Of a stretch of 64,000 nucleotides of DNA, positions 6,871 to 14,152 are shown one piece after another. Origin of the DNA: Rothia sp035916755 (GTDB lineage Bacteria; Actinomycetota; Actinomycetes; Actinomycetales; Micrococcaceae); assembly GCF_035916755.1 (NCBI RefSeq), contig NZ_JAYWIX010000003.1:186001-250000 (forward strand), written 5' to 3'. A model generated the notes under the pieces. The model did not search any database and had not been told where the DNA came from. It saw only the letters and a list, made by a program, of their open reading frames with translations. The position numbers were made by a program, and so were the translations under genes. Each line of letters opens with the position of its first letter. Within the stretch, counting starts at the first letter, position 1.

Positions 6871-7007
6871 AGCTGGCCCTGTGCCGCCCTGGGCTGGCTA
6901 TCGCAGTACATCTACTACCCGGGAGCGCTGGCAGGGCTTAGGCGGCCAGCCTAGCGCGTGTGGGCACATACTGACCCGCACCCGGCGGCGCGAGAGTGTT
7001 AAGGTGG
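6871..7007 (+). repeat. 137-bp direct repeat, copy 1 (candidate structured RNA)
   Basis: Nearly identical to 7267-7403 with a constant offset of 396 bp and no gaps. Internally CCGCC and GCCCTG near 6884 can pair with GGCGG and CAGGGC near 6930-6945, while GGCTGGC can pair with GCCAGCC; together these cross, as in a pseudoknot. Differences between copies break every long reading frame, so coding is unlikely. A GCTCGCGGG hairpin followed by a T-rich tract begins 7 nt after it. Confidence 0.6.
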
Positions 7008-7013
7008 TGACGT

Positions 7014-7054
7014 GCTCGCGGGCTCTACTCTCCCCCGCGAGCCGGGTTTTCTTT
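7014..7054 (+). terminator. Terminator-like hairpin after repeat copy 1
   Basis: GCTCGCGGG (7014-7022) pairs perfectly with CCCGCGAGC (7034-7042), followed by CGGGTTTTCTTT. The placement directly after a 137-bp repeat suggests it ends a short transcript. Confidence 0.5.
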
Positions 7055-7266
7055 CGCGGGCGGCCCTCATTTGCCCATTGGGGGGCTGCCCGCTGCTGGA
7101 ACTGAAACCGACGGGAACATCATTGGTCATACCTGGTCTAAGGCCCTGGCTACCGCACCACACGCGCAGCCGGGGCCTTTGCCGTCTCCCCCGCCACCCT
7201 GCCCCATACCCTCAACAGGGGTGCGCTTGAGATTCTTCTAGGCGCTCGCGCACTTACCAGCCCTCT

Positions 7267-7403
7267 AGCTGGCTCTATGCCGCCCTGGGCTGGCTATCGT
7301 AGTACATCTACTACCTGGGAGTGCTGGCAGGGCTTAGGCGGCCAGCCTAGCGCGTATAGGCGCGAGCTGACCTACACCCGGCGGCGCGAGAGTGTTAAGG
7401 TGG
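7267..7403 (+). repeat. 137-bp direct repeat, copy 2 (candidate structured RNA)
   Basis: Second copy of 6871-7007, same length, ending in the shared GAGAGTGTTAAGGTGG. Most differences are C-to-T or clustered in the segment 7350-7370. A good rho-independent terminator follows at 7527-7562, so a plus-strand transcript of roughly 300 nt is plausible. Confidence 0.6.
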
Positions 7404-7526
7404 GAGCGGCCGCCGGTCATGTGCTCATGTTGGCCGGTCTGCTAGGTCAGTGGCCCCGCTCGTCGTATGCCCATGACGTCGGGCGGGGTAGCCTCTCTAA
7501 TCTGGTAGGTAGTAGCTCAAAGGGTG

Positions 7527-7562
7527 CCCCGGTAGTTGCAGCAATGCTCTACCGGGGTTTTT
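7527..7562 (+). terminator. Rho-independent terminator
   Basis: CCCCGGTAG (7527-7535) pairs with CTACCGGGG (7549-7557) and is followed by TTTTT. No protein gene precedes it within 1.3 kb, so it probably ends a non-coding transcript from the repeat region. Confidence 0.7.
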
Positions 7563-7660
7563 GCTGCCTATCCCCTGCTGCTGGCCCGGCGGCGTCCTAC
7601 ATGCCCGCTCCCCTGGCCCTGCTGCCCCTTTCTGCTGCTGGGCATTCAGAGGCGAGCGCG

Positions 7661-7718
7661 GTGGGTGTTTTTGGTGGTGGTTTTTTGGGGTGTTGGGGGT
7701 GGTTTTTGGGTGGCGATT
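7661..7718 (+). other. G/T-rich strand-asymmetric stretch
   Basis: The plus strand is almost only G and T here, with runs GGG, GGTGGTGG, GGGG, GGGGG and GGG separated by T-rich spacers, a pattern able to form a G-quadruplex. CCCGGTGTTTACCGGG follows at 7721-7736 as a small hairpin. Both lie within 200 bp of the tRNA attachment site. Confidence 0.4.
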
Positions 7719-7794
7719 GTTCCCGGTGTTTACCGGGTGTTACCTACAAAATGTTGCGGAAATGTTGCTGATGGGGTGTTTTTGGGGTGTGAAA

Positions 7795-7839
7795 AACCCC
7801 GTTTATTCCTGGTTTGACTAGGATAAACGGGGTTTTTTT
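7795..7839. terminator. Bidirectional terminator next to tRNA-Arg
   Basis: AACCCCGTTTATTCC pairs, with one bulge, with GGATAAACGGGGTT; T runs flank it in both directions (TTTTTTT at 7833-7839 on plus, TTTTT on minus). It would terminate tRNA-Arg on the minus strand and any element transcript on the plus strand. Confidence 0.75.
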
Positions 7840-7845
7840 AGCGAG

Positions 7846-7918
7846 CGCCCCAGGAGGGAGTCGAACCCCCGACCAAGAGATTAGAAGGCTCCTGCTCTAT
7901 CCACTGAGCTACTGAGGC
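7846..7918 (-). tRNA. tRNA-Arg (anticodon TCT), attachment site
   Basis: The reverse complement begins GCCTCAGTAGCTCAGTGG and folds as a full cloverleaf: acceptor GCCTCAG with CTGGGGC (one G-U), a D-arm, anticodon loop CTTCTAA giving TCT, a T-loop TTCGACT and discriminator G. CCA is not encoded. Its 3' end faces the integrase, so it is the likely chromosomal target of the element. Confidence 0.93.
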
Positions 7919-7965
7919 TAGCCGCTGTTTATACTATCGATTCCTCGGCTAAAAGTCATCTCAGC

Positions 7966-8031
7966 ACCCCAGGCGGCGGTAGTCGAACCCCCGACCAAGA
8001 GATGAGCAAGGCTCCCGCTCTCATCTGCAGG
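7966..8031 (-). pseudogene. Degenerate tRNA-Arg 3' fragment
   Basis: The 23 nt at 7981-8003 are identical to 7859-7881 of the intact tRNA. Flanking matches extend through the anticodon arm (GGGAGCCTT) and the acceptor end (CCTGGGG), but the anticodon is destroyed and the 5' third is missing. It sits on the 5' side of the intact tRNA, directly after the mptB stop, and may be a relic of an earlier integration or tRNA duplication. Confidence 0.65.
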
Positions 8032-9606
8032 CTAGATACTGACTTCGTAGAGGGAGGATCGTTGGCCACGGCGGAGCACTCGGCGGGTTGCCGGGTCGAA
8101 GAAGACCAACCAGAAGGCGTAGGCAAGGCTGAGTACAGCTGCGATAAGGCGGCCCATGTTCTGGTCGAAGTTATCGAGGTAGGGTGAGACAGCAAGCTGG
8201 TCTGAGACCCCGTAGATCACAAAGAACATGGTGGTCAGGAAGTAGAAGTCCAGCTGCCAGTCGGTGCGCACACCGGCCACCACAAACAACGGGATGAACC
8301 AGAGCAGATACCATGACTGCAGCATGGGTGAAAAAACCACAACCATAGCTAGAGCCAGGCCTGTGCGGCGGATGAGGTTTTCGTCCTTGCCAACAAACAT
8401 GACAACCACGGCCATAATCATGCCTGCTAGCTTGCCCAGGGAGAAGAAGGTGTCGCGCACCGAGTTCGCTAGGGCGTTATCGCCGGTGATAGATACCAGA
8501 ATCTGGTTGATTTGCAGCCCCAGGAAGCCGATGGGAGTGAACCAGATGTACTGACCACCGGTGGTAGCCAGGGCCCCAATCCAGCCAAAGCCCAGGCCGG
8601 TCACGGCCCCAAGTACCCAGAGCTCTGCCATGGAGATAGCCAGGGTCATGGCCCAGAAAATAAAGCGGCGGGGCCAGCTGGCTCCCCTACCGGCCCAGAA
8701 AAGCCCGATGAAGGGTAGGGCAACTAGGGCAATAGGCTTGACCGCTACGGCCGCGGTCACCAGGGTAATTCCCAGTAGGCCACCCACGGTATCGCGGCGG
8801 GCCGCCGAGTGGTAGACGCCTGCCAACACCAGGCCGGTCATCAAGGCATCATTATGGGAAGAAGTGATGAAGGCGGCGATAAAGAGGGGGTTGGCCAGCA
8901 CCAGCCAGTTAGCTCGTATGCCATTGATACCGTGGAGGCTCGCCAGTTTAGGCACGTAGTAGGCAATAAGACCCACTCCGATGAGGGCAACCAGTCTAAA
9001 GAGATAGAGGGCGGTATCTACGGAATCACCGGCGATTTGGGCTACCCATTTTTCGATGAGCAGGAAGACGGGGCCGTAGGGCGGAGCCGATTCGGACCAC
9101 ATCTGGTCGGCACCGTACTGGAAGAAGTTATTGACGGAAGATACCCCGTACTCGTAGGGGTTAAGCCCTGAGGTCATGACGCGCCCCTGGGCAAAGTAGG
9201 AGAAGACGTCACGGCTGTAGAGGGGGAAGGCAAACAGCTGGGGTAGCATCCAGCAAATAATGGCTGCGGTTGCCCAGCGTTTTGCACGCTGGTCCCAGAC
9301 GAGCAGTTTCTGCACCATGCGCAACCATTCGCGGCAGAGCATCATCGACCCCACAACGAGTAGGGCGATGCAGGTCACTAGCCCTGGTGTCGTGTAGCGT
9401 AGCGGGATAATCCAGTCCACCCGGCGGAAGGGCGAAGCGTCCGCCAGCCACCCCACACCGAAGGATGCGAACATCACCAGTAGAGAACCGATGGTTCCAA
9501 AGATGAGGGTTCGCAGGGGACTACCCGAGACATAGTGGGCTGTCTTGGGGTTATACCGGTGCACCGGGATGCTGGCGGTATGGGTTTGCGCTGTTCTGGG
9601 GCTCAT
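8032..9606 (-). CDS. mptB: Polyprenol-phosphomannose alpha-1,6-mannosyltransferase (MptB-like)
   Basis: 524 aa from ATG 9604-9606 with a perfect AGGAGG six nt upstream; a longer frame exists but lacks a ribosome site. It is a polytopic membrane protein with about 12-13 hydrophobic segments. The first extracytoplasmic loop has the acidic 'SRDVFSYFAQGR' motif and 'NPYEYGVS' typical of the MptA/MptB GT-C family, then 'PPYGPVFLLIEKWV' and 'SSHNDALM'. Such enzymes use polyprenyl-phosphate mannose to extend the alpha-1,6-mannan backbone of lipomannan at the outer face of the membrane, consistent with lipomannan in Micrococcaceae. Substrate specificity cannot be told from sequence alone. Confidence 0.85.
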   Translation of the reverse strand: MSPRTAQTHTASIPVHRYNPKTAHYVSGSPLRTLIFGTIGSLLVMFASFGVGWLADASPFRRVDWIIPLRYTTPGLVTCIALLVVGSMMLCREWLRMVQKLLVWDQRAKRWATAAIICWMLPQLFAFPLYSRDVFSYFAQGRVMTSGLNPYEYGVSSVNNFFQYGADQMWSESAPPYGPVFLLIEKWVAQIAGDSVDTALYLFRLVALIGVGLIAYYVPKLASLHGINGIRANWLVLANPLFIAAFITSSHNDALMTGLVLAGVYHSAARRDTVGGLLGITLVTAAVAVKPIALVALPFIGLFWAGRGASWPRRFIFWAMTLAISMAELWVLGAVTGLGFGWIGALATTGGQYIWFTPIGFLGLQINQILVSITGDNALANSVRDTFFSLGKLAGMIMAVVVMFVGKDENLIRRTGLALAMVVVFSPMLQSWYLLWFIPLFVVAGVRTDWQLDFYFLTTMFFVIYGVSDQLAVSPYLDNFDQNMGRLIAAVLSLAYAFWLVFFDPATRRVLRRGQRSSLYEVSI

Positions 9607-9735
9607 GGTCCTCCTGGCCGGGCGGAAGAGTACACCTGATTTTACCCGGTTACCCCTAGCCCACTGGGCGTGTGCGGCGCTCTGCTCTCTGAAAATCTGC
9701 TGTGGGTTAGGGGCCAAAGGGGGTAGATTGGTTCT

Positions 9736-10362
9736 GTGTCTATTTCAAATGAACGTATCGTATGGATTGATTGTGAGATGACCGGCCTCTCTCTTGAGAA
9801 GGACGCCCTGATTGAGGTCGCCGCACTGGTGACTGACGGGGATCTCAACATTTTGGGTGACGGGGTAGATGTCGTCATTAAACCCGAGCCTGAGGCCCTT
9901 GAGCAGATGGATGATTTTGTGCGCAACATGCACACGGTCTCTGGTCTGCTGGATGACCTGGAGCAGGGTATCACTATGGCTGAGGCCCAGCAGCTGGTGC
10001 TGGATTATGTGAAGCAGTGGGTTCCCGAGCCGCGCAAGGCTGTGCTGGGTGGTAATTCTGTGGGCACCGATAAGACTTTTTTGGTGCGAGATATGCCCGA
10101 GCTCGTGGATTACCTTCACTATCGCGTAATTGACGTATCTACCATCAAGGAGCTTTCCCGCCGCTGGTTTGAGAAGGCCACCTATAACGCCCCTGCCAAG
10201 ACCGGCAACCACCGGGCACTAGGCGATATCCAGGATTCTATCGACGAGCTGCGCTACTACCGCGGCACGGTTTTTGTACCCTCCCCCGGGCCCGATAGCG
10301 CAGCCGCCCAGAAGGTTGCCCAGGAGGTTGCGGCAACCCGCCAGCAGATTAATCCTGCTTAG
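9736..10362 (+). CDS. orn: Oligoribonuclease
   Basis: 208 aa starting at GTG 9736. DEDDh 3'-5' exonuclease: ExoI motif WIDCEMTGL with D12 and E14, a middle motif around GGNSVGTDKTFLVRDMP, and ExoIII NHRALGDIQDSI with the catalytic His and Asp. It degrades 2-5 nt RNAs and pGpG to mononucleotides in the cytoplasm. The C-terminal 20 residues (Ala/Gln rich) are an extension beyond the enterobacterial length. It is divergent from mptB; the 129-bp gap holds both ribosome sites and presumably both promoters. Confidence 0.95.
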   Translation: MSISNERIVWIDCEMTGLSLEKDALIEVAALVTDGDLNILGDGVDVVIKPEPEALEQMDDFVRNMHTVSGLLDDLEQGITMAEAQQLVLDYVKQWVPEPRKAVLGGNSVGTDKTFLVRDMPELVDYLHYRVIDVSTIKELSRRWFEKATYNAPAKTGNHRALGDIQDSIDELRYYRGTVFVPSPGPDSAAAQKVAQEVAATRQQINPA

Positions 10363-10548
10363 GAGTTCAGGCGGTGCGGGCGCCGCCAGCTGCCGGGCAG
10401 CGCCCGCCGGGCTCCCAGCCCCGAAAGTTCGTGAGCACAGTCACCCCGCATTACCTCATTTTCGATTTGCGGGGAATCAAAACTGCGTGTAAGCTAGTAT
10501 CCGTTGCCAAAACAAGCCAATGAAAAGCGGTTCTGTTTTGAACACATG

Positions 10549-10621
10549 GTGGTCGTAGCTCAGTTGGCAGAGCGCCTGGTTGTGGTCCAGGAGGTCGCGG
10601 GTTCAACCCCCGTCGATCACC
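10549..10621 (+). tRNA. tRNA-His (anticodon GTG)
   Basis: GTGGTCGTAGCTCAGTTGG begins the gene. The anticodon arm CCTGG-TTGTGGT-CCAGG gives GTG, the T-arm carries GGTTCAACC, and the discriminator is C73 with a G at -1 (10548), both hallmarks of tRNA-His. Confidence 0.95.
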
Positions 10622-10630
10622 CCGAGTAGA

Positions 10631-10667
10631 AGGGTCGCTACGGTTTTTATCGTAGCGGCCCTTTTTA
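10631..10667 (+). terminator. Terminator of tRNA-His
   Basis: AGGGTCGCTACG (10631-10642) pairs with CGTAGCGGCCCT (10651-10662), one mismatch, followed by TTTTT. Confidence 0.85.
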
Positions 10668-10692
10668 TTTACCCTGCGTGAGAGGTTATGTC

Positions 10693-11271
10693 ATGACTGT
10701 TTTGCCCATTGTTATTCACGGTAACCCGGTTCTGCACCACCCGGCTGCTCCGGTGACGTCCTTTGATGATGAGCTGCGCAAGCTGATCGACGATATGTAC
10801 GAGACCCAGGAGGTCTCGAACGGTGTGGGCCTGGCTGCCCCCCAGGTGGGTGTGGGTCTGCGCCTGTTCACCTACAAGTTTGAGAATGAGGACGGTGTGC
10901 CCCCGTTGGGTGTAGTGGTCAACCCGGTTCTGACTCTGGGCAAGATTTCAACGGCTGATCCCGACCCCTACGATGAAGTTGAGGGCTGCCTGTCCTTCCC
11001 CGGCTATTCTTTCCCGCTCAAGCGCGCTGACTGGGTCACTGTGAACGGGTTCGACGGTGACGGTAATCCACTGAAGTTTGAGGCTACCGGCTGGTTTGCC
11101 CGCGTCATGCAGCACGAGACTGACCACTTGGATGGCAAGCTCTACGTGAATCGCTTGAATGCCAAGTACAGCAAGAAGTACAAGAAGGTTGTGAAAGCTG
11201 AGGGCTGGACTGCCGAAGGTAACACCTGGATGCCGGGCGTAGACCCCGACCCCTTTGGTCATGGGGAGTAA
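10693..11271 (+). CDS. def: Peptide deformylase
   Basis: 192 aa from ATG 10693, with GAGAGG eight nt before it; an upstream in-frame GTG is less well placed. The three signature motifs are present: GVGLAAPQVG (motif 1), EGCLSFPG (motif 2, metal Cys) and QHETDHLDG (motif 3, the HExxH-type metal and catalytic site). The enzyme removes the formyl group from nascent protein N termini at the ribosome. The C-terminal tail (YSKKYKKVVKAEGW...) resembles that of other actinobacterial deformylases. Followed by a palindromic element and the convergent rnpB gene. Confidence 0.95.
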   Translation: MTVLPIVIHGNPVLHHPAAPVTSFDDELRKLIDDMYETQEVSNGVGLAAPQVGVGLRLFTYKFENEDGVPPLGVVVNPVLTLGKISTADPDPYDEVEGCLSFPGYSFPLKRADWVTVNGFDGDGNPLKFEATGWFARVMQHETDHLDGKLYVNRLNAKYSKKYKKVVKAEGWTAEGNTWMPGVDPDPFGHGE

Positions 11272-11294
11272 AGAACGGGACGGAATCGAGCTGA

Positions 11295-11405
11295 GGCCTG
11301 GAAAGACGCGCCGAATGCCGACGTGGATCGGGGCTGGCGGTGAATTGCTGAGCGAGCTCTGCGAGCCAGCAAGAGCGGCTGTCGGCAAGGCGCGTCTGGA
11401 AGGCC
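11295..11405 (+). repeat. Dispersed palindromic element, copy 1
   Basis: The arms GGCCT..AGACGCGCC..GCCGAC (11295-11323) and the reverse complement (to 11405) form a long imperfect hairpin. The centre, starting TCGGGGCTGGCG (11328-11339) then TGAAT...AG.GAGC...GCGA.CC, is shared with 38500-38626. It lies between convergent def and rnpB. Confidence 0.6.
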
Positions 11406-11437
11406 GAAAGCGCCAACTAGAGCAAAGCCTGTTGAGA

Positions 11438-11797
11438 GAACGGGACGCCCGATAAGCCGGGTTCTGTACCTACCCAAAGGCAGGCGGCAATCATCCATCT
11501 AGACCCGTCGTTGCCGACGGGTTCAAGCAGCCTACCCGGGCGCTTCACCGCACTGGTTACTAGCGCGCCCTGTTTGGCCTTGCTCCGGGTGGGGTTTACC
11601 GAGCTACCGCAGTCGCCTGCGGTACTGGTGAGCTTTTACCTCACCTTTTCACCCTTACCCCGTGGTGGGGCGGTTTGTTTTCTGTGGCACTGGCCTGCAG
11701 GTTACCCTGAGTCGACGTTATCGACCACCCTGTGCTGTGGAGCCCGGACTTTCCTCGAAGCGATTGTGCGCTGCGCGATTGCCTGGGCGTCCCGTTC
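11438..11797 (-). ncRNA. rnpB: RNase P RNA
   Basis: The minus strand contains the hallmark GAGGAAAGTCCGGGCTCC near its 5' end and ends with ACAGAACCCGGCTTATC, both diagnostic of bacterial type A RNase P RNA. GAACGGGACGCCC at the 5' end (11785-11797) pairs perfectly with 11438-11450, forming helix P1, which sets both ends (about 360 nt). It is the catalytic subunit that matures tRNA 5' ends. The 3' end may extend a few bases either way. Confidence 0.95.
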
Positions 11798-11826
11798 TGG
11801 GGTTCTACTTTACTACACTGGTGGGT

Positions 11827-12594
11827 ATGTTGATTTTGTTTCCGCCGTCTGAGGGTAAGACTCCTGCCACATCTGGCTCCGGGGTTGAGTTGGGTGACTT
11901 GTTGGCTCCTGAGTTGACGGGGGCGCGTGAAACTGTGGTGGATGAGTTGGTGCGGGTGAGCGGTTTGCCCGATGCGGGGCAGCTGTTGAAAGTTGGCCCG
12001 TCCTTGCTGGCCGAGGTGGAGCGGAATACTCTGTTGTGGTCGGAGCCTGCGGCGCCTGCGTCCGAGGTGTATTCGGGGGTTTTGTTTGAGGCTTTTGGGT
12101 ACGGCGCTTTGGGGGCGGACGCGCGGAAGCGGGCTGATAGGGCTGTTGTGGTGATATCTGCGGCCTGGGGTGCGGTGGGTCTTACCGATATGATTCCGGC
12201 CTACCGGCTGTCGATGGGCACGAAGCTGGGTGAGATCGGGGATCTGGCTAAGTTTTGGAAGGGCGAGCTCAAGCGCCCCTTGGATGAGTTAGCCGGGGAC
12301 GAGCTTGTGGTGGATGTCCGCTCTGCTGCTTACGCGAAGGCGTGGACGCCCGCCCCGCAGCACCATCTGCTGGTTCGGGTGGAGAGGGTGGCGGCTGATG
12401 GGAGCCGCAAGGTGGTCTCGCATATGGCTAAGCACTACCGCGGCCTGTTGGGCCGCTACCTGGTGCAGCAAAATCTGACTGAGATTGAGGACGCCGGTGA
12501 GCTGGCCGAGGCGCTTGCCCCTGGTTTTGAGGTGGAGCTGCTCTCCCCCACCGGGAAGAAGCCGGGTACCCTGACTCTTCTGGTGAGGGAGTAG
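11827..12594 (+). CDS. yaaA: YaaA-family peroxide stress protein
   Basis: 255 aa from ATG 11827 (MLILFPPSEGKT). The N-terminal LFPPSEGK motif, the RADRAVVVISAAWGAVGLTD core, 'YRLSMGTKLG' and the late 'HMAKHYRGLLGRYLV' are characteristic of the DUF328/YaaA family. In E. coli YaaA limits iron-dependent DNA damage under peroxide stress. It is divergent from rnpB, which ends its 5' side only about 30 nt away, and convergent with the Nif3-like gene, whose stop lies 5 nt downstream. Confidence 0.9.
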   Translation: MLILFPPSEGKTPATSGSGVELGDLLAPELTGARETVVDELVRVSGLPDAGQLLKVGPSLLAEVERNTLLWSEPAAPASEVYSGVLFEAFGYGALGADARKRADRAVVVISAAWGAVGLTDMIPAYRLSMGTKLGEIGDLAKFWKGELKRPLDELAGDELVVDVRSAAYAKAWTPAPQHHLLVRVERVAADGSRKVVSHMAKHYRGLLGRYLVQQNLTEIEDAGELAEALAPGFEVELLSPTGKKPGTLTLLVRE

Positions 12595-12599
12595 AGCAT

Positions 12600-13496
12600 C
12601 TAGCGGGTGGAGGCTGAGCCCGTTACCTGCCCGGTGGAGACGGTGAAGTCCCAGGGGTCGGTGTTGAGGGTCGAGACGTAGGTGTCGATAGTAAAGCCCT
12701 GGCCCTCTAGCTTATCGGCGAGCAGTCGGGCTGCCCCGTCCATCCAGAGCCATTCGCTGGCGTAGTGGGAGCAGTCGATTAGGGCCGGGGTGCCGCCGCT
12801 GATGAGGGCCTGCTCGCGGGCTTCTGAGGCCGGGTGGTGGCGCAGGTCAGCGGTGATATAGACGTCCGCACCCGATGCGCGAGCGTCGCCAAAGAGGGAA
12901 TCGCCCGCTCCGGTGCAGAGGGCAATTTTTTGAACCTTCTGATCGGGCCGGCCTGCGATACGCAGGCCACCGGCGGTTGCCGGCAGGAAGTCAGCAATTT
13001 TTTCGGCCAGTTCCTTGAGGGTGACGGGAGCAGGCAGACTGCCAACGCGCCCGATGCCGACGCGAACGTCCGCCCCCTCAATCTGTACGGCCTCTTCCTC
13101 GGCCAGGATCTCGGTGTCGGCGATGCCCAGCTTGCTCATGAAGACCTCGTTGGTGCCGTGCGGGGCCGAGTCCACGTTGGTGTGAGCCCCAAGCAGGCCG
13201 CAACTAGCCTCAATGAGGGTGTGCACGATTTCGCCCTTATAGTCGGTATCGGGCAGGAAGGACGCCCCGCGCAGCAGCAGAGGGTGGTGGGTAATGAGCA
13301 GGCCCGCGCCTTTTTCTGCGGCCTCACGGGCAGTTGCCACGGTGATGTCCACCGCAAAACCAACGGTGGTGACGGGTGCGTCAGCGCGCCCAACCACTAG
13401 ACCAGCAGCGTCCCATTTCTCGGCAAGAGAGGGCGGGAAAATTTCGTGGAAGGCCCGGGTTACATCGTCCAGGGTGGGGGTTGAAAGTTCAGTCAT
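12600..13496 (-). CDS. Nif3-like dinuclear metal-centre protein
   Basis: 298 aa. The metal-binding motifs of the Nif3/YbgI family are visible: ITHHPLLLRG (two His), GAHTNVDSAPHGTNE (His/Asp), a central 'TADLRHHPASEA', and the C-terminal SHYASEW with metal ligands. The middle segment (about 140-210) resembles the inserted domain of some family members. These proteins form hexameric rings with a two-metal site; they are annotated as GTP cyclohydrolase I type 2 homologues, but the cellular role is not settled. It is divergent from msrA. Confidence 0.88.
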   Translation of the reverse strand: MTELSTPTLDDVTRAFHEIFPPSLAEKWDAAGLVVGRADAPVTTVGFAVDITVATAREAAEKGAGLLITHHPLLLRGASFLPDTDYKGEIVHTLIEASCGLLGAHTNVDSAPHGTNEVFMSKLGIADTEILAEEEAVQIEGADVRVGIGRVGSLPAPVTLKELAEKIADFLPATAGGLRIAGRPDQKVQKIALCTGAGDSLFGDARASGADVYITADLRHHPASEAREQALISGGTPALIDCSHYASEWLWMDGAARLLADKLEGQGFTIDTYVSTLNTDPWDFTVSTGQVTGSASTR

Positions 13497-13560
13497 GCCC
13501 CTATTCTGTCATGAACGCCGGGGCGGGAATAAGACCGGGGAACCTACGGTTACCCGAAGT

Positions 13561-14085
13561 ATGCAAAGTTTTGTTGTAGGTGGCGGGTGCTTCTGGTGCA
13601 TCGACGCCGTATATCGTCAGTTTGAAGGAATTACCGCCAGTATCAGCGGCTACACCGGTGGGCACCTTGAGAACCCCACCTACCGCGAGGTGTGTTCGGG
13701 TACCACCGGCCACGTTGAGGTAGTCAAGGTGGAGTTTGACGAGACCGTCATTCCCGCCGAAACCGTGCTCGATATTTTCTTTACCTCGCACGACCCCACC
13801 AGCTGGGATAGGCAGGGGGCGGACGTCGGCCCCCAGTACCGCTCGGCCCTCTACTACGAGAACGAGGAGCAAAAGGCTCTCTTCGAGGCAGCCATTCAGC
13901 GGGCCTCACAGCTGTGGGACCAGCCCATAGTGACGGTGGTAGAACCCCTGGGCACTTTCTATGAGGCGGAGGACTACCACCAGAACTACTACGCCCTTAA
14001 CCCCTACCAGGGGTACTGCATGGCCGTCATCAACCCCAAGCTGGCTAAGACTAGGCAACATTACGCCAGGTTTCTTAGAAGTTAA
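13561..14085 (+). CDS. msrA: Peptide methionine sulfoxide reductase A
   Basis: 174 aa from ATG 13561; the frame is open upstream but conserved sequence starts here. GGGCFWC (catalytic C10, with C13), the GYTGG motif after it, TGHVEVV, and 'AEDYHQNYY' are MsrA signatures. It reduces methionine-S-sulfoxide in proteins using thioredoxin. There is no fused MsrB domain and no additional C-terminal recycling cysteines beyond one in 'QGYCMAVI'. It stands alone between nif3-like and cysK. Confidence 0.94.
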   Translation: MQSFVVGGGCFWCIDAVYRQFEGITASISGYTGGHLENPTYREVCSGTTGHVEVVKVEFDETVIPAETVLDIFFTSHDPTSWDRQGADVGPQYRSALYYENEEQKALFEAAIQRASQLWDQPIVTVVEPLGTFYEAEDYHQNYYALNPYQGYCMAVINPKLAKTRQHYARFLRS

Positions 14086-14152
14086 GCTCTCCCCCTTTGT
14101 TTCGTAAACTAGAGGGCGAACCATTCATCTCTTCCACCTGAAAGGTGCACCC

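Larger units (their letters stand above)
6168..7792. other. 1.6-kb non-coding tract between int and the tRNA attachment site
   Basis: Open frames here (for example 6246-6872 plus) are high-GC accidents: no ribosome sites, Trp/Cys/Arg-biased translation, and frames broken between repeat copies. The tract instead holds direct repeats, several hairpin-plus-T terminators on the plus strand, a 10-bp palindrome GGTACGTACC (6586-6595), a C/G block at 6686-6712 able to fold on itself, and a G/T-rich stretch at 7661-7718. It may carry small RNAs, a transfer or replication origin, or integrase arm sites. Confidence 0.55.

Noticed and set aside
6246..6872. 208-aa plus-strand open frame after int
   Set aside because: No ribosome site, biased composition from high GC, overlaps direct repeats and terminator-like hairpins, and nothing resembles a protein family.
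6724..7771. Plus-strand frames over the 137-bp repeats (MPPWAGYRS...)
   Set aside because: Differences between the two copies create stops in two of the frames, and the third shows only amino-acid changes in its variable segment; an RNA or DNA role fits better.
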